DNA of 64,000 nt from Ceratothoa steindachneri (taxonomy: Eukaryota; Arthropoda; Malacostraca; Isopoda; Cymothoidae): positions 31,814,503 through 31,878,502 of the forward strand of contig OZ018317.1 in assembly GCA_963969495.1 (NCBI GenBank), given 5' to 3'. Below are positions 57,770 to 64,000 of the stretch, in pieces; position 1 is the stretch's first letter; every line of letters begins with the position of its first letter. The notes under the pieces were generated by a model. It was not told where the DNA came from and did not search any database. It worked only from the letters and a program-made list of their open reading frames with translations. A program made the position numbers and the translations under genes.

Positions 57770-59090
57770 CATGTGGAGTTTAAAGGCCTCAGAAATGTTA
57801 TTTACTCTCGACGCGTGCCGCCTGCCAGATGTAGATGAGCGAGATCACACGGTTGTTTTGGCGAGGGTGGCAGCTGGGGGGTCCACACGTTCTTCCGAAG
57901 GGGGGGTTCTTCAAGGATGAGAACAAATCCGGTGCTTTATGCAACACCTAGGCAGTCGTGGTCTCTCTGGCGAGAGTGAGTCAAACTTTGTTCTCAAATC
58001 AAGTTAACTTGGAGTGCGGTGTGATCACCGAGTAACGAGCTCGAGGAGGAGCTTTTCTCCTTCGTTACTTATTTCCTTATGGACGAGGACTGAACTCGGG
58101 GAGGGTCTTCTCCAAGGAGGAGGATAACGGAGGGGGGTTTCTCTGGCAAAAATAAGTTACTTAAAGTTCGGTTTGATAACCGGGAACTAGCTCGAGGATG
58201 AGCTTTTTCTTAGTTCAAGTCTTCCTCAAGGGCGAGTATAACGGAGGGGGATTTCTCTGACGAGAACAAGTTGAACTTGGTTCCTCACTAAGTTAACTAA
58301 GAGTTTGGTGTGGCCACCGAGTAATGGGCTCGAGGAGGGAGCCTTTTTCTTCTTCTTTTCTTAATTCCTCAAGGACGAGGAATACCCCTGGTGTTTAAGG
58401 TGCACCAGGATATGAGGAGTCTCTCTGGCGAGAGTAAGTTGAACTTACCAAAGTTAACTTATCGTTTGGTTTGATAACCAGGGACTTAGCTCGAGGATGA
58501 GCTTCTTCTTAGCTCCTTAAGGTAGGTAGCCCTGCCTCTCTTGCAGGGTACTTCTTGGTCTAGCGAGCCAAGTACACTACCTCTCCAGTCTCGGTAGTTC
58601 GGTTTGATCCGAAGACTTCGTCACCTAGAGACTGACGTATACTGCACGATTTTCCTCAGAGTTCCTCATTCATACCTCGTCACCCCACTGGGGGAGTGGT
58701 AAGGGGGGGGAGGGGCTTGAGGACGGCCCCAGGAGAGTTCTTTTGGCTAATGGTTTTTCCCAAGAAGTCAAACATCGGCTCCTCGTTAGCCTTCGAGATT
58801 GGGAGAAACATGTCTCCAATTTCTTATTCGACGTGAAACTGGATCTCACTCTCCTGGGGAAGATCTTACATTTTGACCTTTAGGGTCTTTCACGGCACCG
58901 AGTTGTGCTCCACTGCGGTTAAGCACTAAACCTGCCGATGCCTTCGACGGATGTCTTTGCGGTAACCGCCTTGTGACTGCACCAAGAGTGAACAGGGGGG
59001 GGGAAGTGACCATTCCCCTACAAACAGTGTACAACCTATCTTCTGGTATGTAGATAGGTTCCTTTAGTTTGATTATCAATATAGGCTTTA
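57770..59090. other. GC-richer island between the direct repeats
   Basis: About 1.3 kb of mixed to GC-rich composition in AT-rich surroundings, holding the hairpin array (57963-58634) and a following G-rich stretch (58690-58740, 58995-59005). The minus-strand frame 58846-59079 has no recognised motif, so the island looks non-coding. Confidence 0.6.
57963..58634 (+). repeat. Tandem array of structured units with covarying hairpins
   Basis: Four imperfect units start near 57963, 58137, 58251 and 58421, plus a related terminal block to 58634. Each unit tends to repeat a fixed series. (1) CTCTC-TGGC-GAGAG at 57963-57976 and 58421-58434; TTCTC-TGAC-GAGAA at 58253-58266. (2) An AAGTTAACTT-type palindrome near 58000, 58291 and 58451. 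(3) CGGTG-TGAT-CACCG at 58017, CGGTT-TGAT-AACCG at 58169, GGTG-TGGC-CACC at 58307, TGGTT-TGAT-AACCA at 58467 and TTCGG-TTTGAT-CCGAA at 58598. (4) AGCTC-GAGGAG-GAGCT at 58038, with GAGGAT loops at 58189 and 58488, and GGCTC-GAGGAGG-GAGCC at 58327. Stem differences are mostly compensatory. Further stems: CCCTGC/GCAGGG (58530-58548) and CAGTCTC/GAGACTG (58586-58634). Function unknown. Confidence 0.8.
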
Positions 59091-59658
59091 TTGACGTTTA
59101 GATAGTTCTCGAATTTAGTCCTACCACGTACCAGATGGATAAAATTTGATACATAGTCCAAAAGAACAGCTGCAAATAATTAAGAGAATAGAAAAAGAGA
59201 GATAGAAAGTGTATGTAGCCTATAAAATGAGTTTAAATCACTGATAGAAAGAATATAAATACCGAAAATTGTATAAAAGAAATGCACTATCAAGAAGTGT
59301 TTGAAAGAGAAACAATTAAAATCTGTCAAATAGTAAGTTTAAGGAAACAGACTTGAAGGGACTATAAATACACGAAGAAAAAAAAGAATAACATTCAATC
59401 TCCTCTTTTCAGTCTGCCATATAAAAAATCCTCGTATAATATGCATAGAACTTAGTATTACCATATTAAAACTATCTCCATTTTTTGTTAGCACATAAAA
59501 TATGCGGATATTTGAGTGGAGAATGGATGCATGTTTTTTTTGTATCAAAGCTATAAAACACGAAGCAATAAAAGTAAACAAATACCACAGTAAAATATGA
59601 GCGAAACCCATCTCCCGAAGGCTTCTTAGAAAGAATTTTACTTCCTTAATTTCATTAG

Positions 59659-59757
59659 TTTGGGGCGTATTCGACGTGTGCACAATGAGCCGCAGAATAG
59701 TGTTTCTGATCTCATTCTGTACCGAGATGGAAGAACTCTAATATGATTTCCTAAATA
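59659..59757 (+). repeat. Direct repeat copy 2 (about 99 bp)
   Basis: TTTGGGGCGTATTCGACGTG to TTCCTAAATA; pairs with 57274-57368, 2.39 kb apart, with small indels and about ten substitutions. Confidence 0.9.
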
Positions 59758-59759
59758 CA

Positions 59760-60337
59760 CACGAGAACCGCTTTATCGACAAGTTAAAGTCCATTGGCAA
59801 AATTACAAACGCAAAGTTTCTGAGACAAAGAGAAATAAGTACTTCTGGGGAATAATCAAAAGAAAGACTATTTCATATCTACGTCTGAACGTTAGCAAAT
59901 TCCGTGTAAAAACAGAGTTAATATCTTGAAGAAACTTCCAATAGTGATATCGATTTTGCATAAAGTAGTGTGAGTGAGAAATTCGAAATCAACAATATTA
60001 AGGTTTTCGCCTGAATGGCGGAAGGATCATAAAAAGGTGAAATTTAAGATACCTTCAAAAAAATAATAATATTTATAAAAGCTCGAAGAAACAAATGGAA
60101 ATTTTAAAACTAAAGTAAATGGAGACTAGAAAACGCAAATAAAATTTAAGGCTTGGATTAAGAGCTTATGACAGAATCATGAGTATGAGAGCAACTCTTA
60201 ATACTCTTGAGTGCAGAAAGAGTAACATAAGAGCTGAAAAAGGATTTACATGAAATTGGCTTTGAAATTTTCTGGGTGATCCTGCAAAATGGAATCGGAT
60301 GCTAACTTTATTTTTTGTTTTATACAGGATCTGAAAG

Positions 60338-60401
<64 letters not shown>

Positions 60402-62838
60402 TATAACAAGCCCACGAAAGAAATAAATAGGTTAAAGCATAGCAATAGAGAAATAAAACGATGATTTATAGACGAATATGCAAGTTTGCGTTTAGGGGCA
60501 AAAATCAAAACTTAAAATCTTCCAAAAATAAATGCACATGAAAAGAATTGCTCTAAAATGTGTCAAGCAATAAGTATGGCGAAACTCTTACAACTAGCTG
60601 AATATGCGTTTAAGAGTTATAATTCAAAATTACGAAATGAAACCCATTTATATTTAAATTAGAAACATCAAAGTAACTGATTATAAAGTCCAATGAACCG
60701 AAAGATTACTGTTAACAGATAAAAAGCCTTCCTTCACAATTGTTCTTTTGCTAATGTTGTGTTTTAGGTGCCACCCTGTCTATTGATATTTTTAACATGA
60801 ATCAATACTAAAATCTTTGTGGTAAAAAGATTTTCTATGAGTCCTCTTACATCTTGCCTTTCACATTACTCCTAGAATTCCCTCCCCCTCCCTATTCATT
60901 ATTTCTTCTCCCCTTCATTTTCCATGCTGTCAACCTGCCAATAATGTATATCAGAACTTCTTTTCTTTTAGTAATTGACAAATTCGACATTATTATCCCT
61001 TCTCCAACAGCCAAAACCACTCCCCGCCTAAATCGTACTCACACTCAAAATTATAAATAAGTAGACTGGCTTTAAATTCCTTGGTGCTGCCCTCAATCGA
61101 AATACCCCCATTCTGCGTTAAGCAACTAAGACTTATTGGGATTCTCAGTTGCACCGAATATCATCATTTCATATAAAAGCATCCTGTCATCTTTCCCGGT
61201 TATTCTTTTCTCCATTCCCCATTCCATGCCACATGTTTTTTTGCTCACTCCAGGTCTCTTTCAGTGGGTATGTAGACCTCACCGATCCTCATAAACACAG
61301 TGAGAGAGTCGAGCCTATTCTACCATCATTCATCAGTGAATATCTCATTTTTATGACTCGATTTGCCAAATTTGGTTATCATCCAAATACTATAAGCAGA
61401 AAACAGGAAATCTTTACAGTTGTAAAGAGCGGAGAGTAAATCTCTCGAGAAGTTAGCATCGAGTTTATTTTTACGGCCTCTCGGCTTAACAGTATAATTC
61501 TGTTTAATGCCGTTCTCCATTTGAGCTACGTCATAAAAGTGGTTTTTAAGGACCTGTAAGTCAGGACTTTACTTGTTTGTTATGTATCGTTTTGAGCTTT
61601 AGGGAAAACAGTTATGTGAATTTGCACAGTCGGATTTATATTCCTCACACACTCAAATATATGTGCATTCCCTTCAACAAGAAAACTTTAAAATTTTTAA
61701 AAGTTTGGTTATAATCTCGGATGCAAGTAGATGTCACGTCTATTTTAATACACAAAAGAACAATGCAGGATCAAGAGTATTTTTGAAATAAATAGTAGCA
61801 ATATCAACTATAGATCAAAACTGAATATTATTAGTAATAGAGAAATAAATGAGAAATATACCTAGGTAAATTCGATTGGCTTTAGATTATTACTAATAAT
61901 AATCTAATATAATAATTTAGTCTGACAGTTTTTTCGTTCCTTCCCGGTTAACTTTTGCAAATGTGTATTTTTTCTAATATTAATAATTAATAATAATAAA
62001 ATGAAGTGGCGTAATGCAGTAAACCCTACTTTTATTATTACTAGATCAAGCAATGATAATTGTTATAATTATTACTTAAATATTGCCGTCATTTTTTAAA
62101 ACACGGTTATGTCAGTACTATTTATCGTGAACTAATCAGAACTAGTTAATTTCGGCAACCATATGTTCAGGTAATTATATAAACAAATTTCCGTTGATTA
62201 AAAGTCGAACTTATGCAGCCCTTTATGTAGATAATCATCTGTCTAGCCATTGCATTAATTTATTTAATAATCTTACCGCATGCAACCTTAACTCATCCAA
62301 GACATTTTTCCTCATTGCTTATTAATATAGGGCCATATCCTTGAATTAGGTCCTTTTCTAACAGTACATGTGATTTGCATGCACTAATTAAGGAAACTGA
62401 CACTTTTACACAAATTTATACATAAATAGACCTAAAATAGAATCAACATGAGGGCGGCCTTGAGCAACATGCACGACGATACTTCAGAAAGACTAAGGCC
62501 CAGCTGGGTTTCCGAAAAACGAGAAAGGGACTCAGTGTCTTCTTAGTCCACTCACCTGGTCCTAACACTGCTGTAACAGTGTCCATAGGAAAGTCACGGT
62601 GATTCCTCGTGGTCGCTTTCCAAATCGGTCAGATACTCTCACTCGAGTATATGTACTCGCTTGAACAAACTTTTACACCTACAATATTCATTCATTCGAA
62701 GCAATTTGTCCATTATTATTGAACCCCAAATGTCAGCTTGCCTTCATTCGTGGATCTTGAGTTGAACTCGCACTGGAGAAGAATGAATGTCTTGATGCAT
62801 CATCTCATCAAATTTGCCCAGAGTTCGAGAATTCATGC
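59760..62838. other. About 3 kb AT-rich, no gene recognised
   Basis: Only an (AT)n run is evident. Open frames at 60854-61060 and 61149-61439 are the least AT-rich but show no known motif. TAAT-rich words cluster at 61880-61990. Confidence 0.4.
60339..60399. repeat. (AT)n microsatellite
   Basis: About 30 uninterrupted AT dinucleotides. Confidence 0.95.
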
Positions 62839-62840
62839 GG

Positions 62841-63050
62841 CAAAAGGGAGATATAGAGCAAATTCCACTGAAATTTAGTGTAAAAGGGGAAGATATAGGA
62901 AAATTTCTACTAAAATTAGTGTGACAAGCGGGAGATATAGGACAATTTCCACTGAATATTAGTATGACAAGAGGGAGATATAGGTCAATTTCCACTTAAT
63001 TTTACTGTGGTAAAATTGAGGTGTAGGGCAATTTCTACTGAGATTTAGTT
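62841..63050. repeat. Minisatellite, about 42-bp unit, five copies
   Basis: Units begin near 62841, 62881, 62925, 62968 and 63010, each close to AAAGGGAGATATAGGACAAT, then TTCCACTGAAATTTAGTGTG. The last unit is the most diverged. Confidence 0.85.
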
Positions 63051-64000
63051 CATATTTTGAGGTTAGAGATAACCTTCATGAAGGAAAGGGAACCAAAAAA
63101 AGTTAAGGATTGGCGTTCGCTAACTAACTAAACCCCAAAAAGTTAGAGTACAAAGACAAGTCGTGACATTGCTTTTAGTAATAAGGTTTCTTTGAGGTGA
63201 AGGACAACAAACAACTTGCAATACTATCGTGTAATCTTGAAAATTATGATAAAATTAAGTTGTCCTTTATCTTCAGCTCTTTTCTCTCAAAGTGTAGTTG
63301 TCATTCTTAAGTTCTCTAATCAAATGAAATAAAAATTATGGAAAATTTGTTTTTGTTAGTAAGTTTAATACTCCGTTTGCCTCTTAGGTGCTTTTATGCA
63401 TAAGAAAACAAGAAGACAGACTTAACAAAAACAAAGTACTAAGCTAAAAACAGGGGTGGTAAAAAAGATACGAATTGGAAAGTAGTCCAACGAACAATCA
63501 ATCCATCATCCTTAAATTCTGGCGCCGTCAGGGCTTTTGAAGCGTCAAAAGACTTATTAGTACAAAGGGCGCAAACAAATTTAACTATCTACAAGATTGT
63601 AAACAAAATAAGTGCGGTGAAGAGACGCAGCTGATCTTAATGTCTATGGCTACAGATATTCTGTTGATTTAATTAACGCATTCCGTAGGCGAGGCATAGC
63701 GCACCTTGCCTACGAAACTGACGGCCCCCATCGTTTTCTCTTCGTGCATTTCTCGCGGAATTTATCGATGCCTTTTTTATATGATCTTATATTTGAGCAT
63801 CTTTCATGGAATTTAAAATGCCAATTAAGCAGGGGAACTCGCTGGCTCTATTAATCTTGCACGATCACAGAATCAAAGACTAAATTTACAATCGAACTTA
63901 TCGCTAAACAAAAGAATACAAAACAAATAGAATATGAGAATTTGAAAGAATTAGAAACTATATAACACGTAGGAAGATTAGAAAACATCAAGAAAATATA
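63051..64000. other. Non-genic sequence, nothing recognised
   Basis: AT-rich with a slightly mixed stretch at 63450-63740; no motif or repeat recognised. Confidence 0.4.

Overview
The window looks like nuclear DNA from an animal, most probably an arthropod. It is AT-rich, has no operon-like gene packing, and carries many decayed copies of non-LTR retrotransposons (I-like, Jockey-like, CR1-like and RTE-like) and of Tc1/mariner DNA transposons, with microsatellites, minisatellites and satellite arrays. The species cannot be named from the sequence; an insect or crustacean is an inference from the transposon mix. Most open frames are chance frames or fragments of mobile elements.

Layout. 0-4.3 kb: simple repeats, a CR1-like LINE relic interrupted by a transposase fragment, then a complete but dead Tc1-like element with long terminal inverted repeats. 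4.4-10.4 kb: a near full-length, heavily mutated I-superfamily LINE (ORF1, endonuclease, reverse transcriptase, RNase H). 10.75-11.23 kb: a polypurine tract. 11.24-12.48 kb: a GC- and CpG-rich island holding the only convincing cellular gene sequence, a 221-codon first coding exon with a signal peptide and a good splice donor. Its Cys pattern suggests the NALF/NLF-1 (FAM155) family. 12.5-13.3 kb: a pyrimidine-rich degenerate minisatellite at the start of the putative intron. 15.2 kb: a LINE tail. 18.65-21.2 kb: a Jockey-like LINE on the minus strand. 21.7-23.0 kb: a 43-bp satellite. 25.2-26.4 kb: a block almost without G on the plus strand. 26.75-27.58, 33.9-34.3 and 53.1-53.76 kb: three copies of a non-autonomous element with a palindromic terminus and a variable number of internal ~128-bp units. 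28.65-29.35 kb: a LINE scrap beside an internally deleted mariner-like element. 31.75 kb: a tRNA-like SINE head. 32.5-33.4 kb: a 22-bp satellite. 35.7-36.4 kb: a possible solo LTR. 36.4-50.1 kb: a long AT-rich stretch with almost no recognisable element. 51.49-52.85 kb: a mariner-like element with transposase spacing of DD41D type. 50.2, 54.3 and 57.1 kb: LINE 3' ends. 57.27-59.76 kb: two ~95-bp direct repeats bracket a GC-rich island containing a tandem array of hairpins whose stems vary by compensatory changes.

The genes do not act together as a pathway. If the 11.8-kb exon is real, the gene runs on the plus strand and its other exons lie in the unexplained AT-rich sequence or beyond the window. 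The most unusual signal is the hairpin array at 57.96-58.64 kb.
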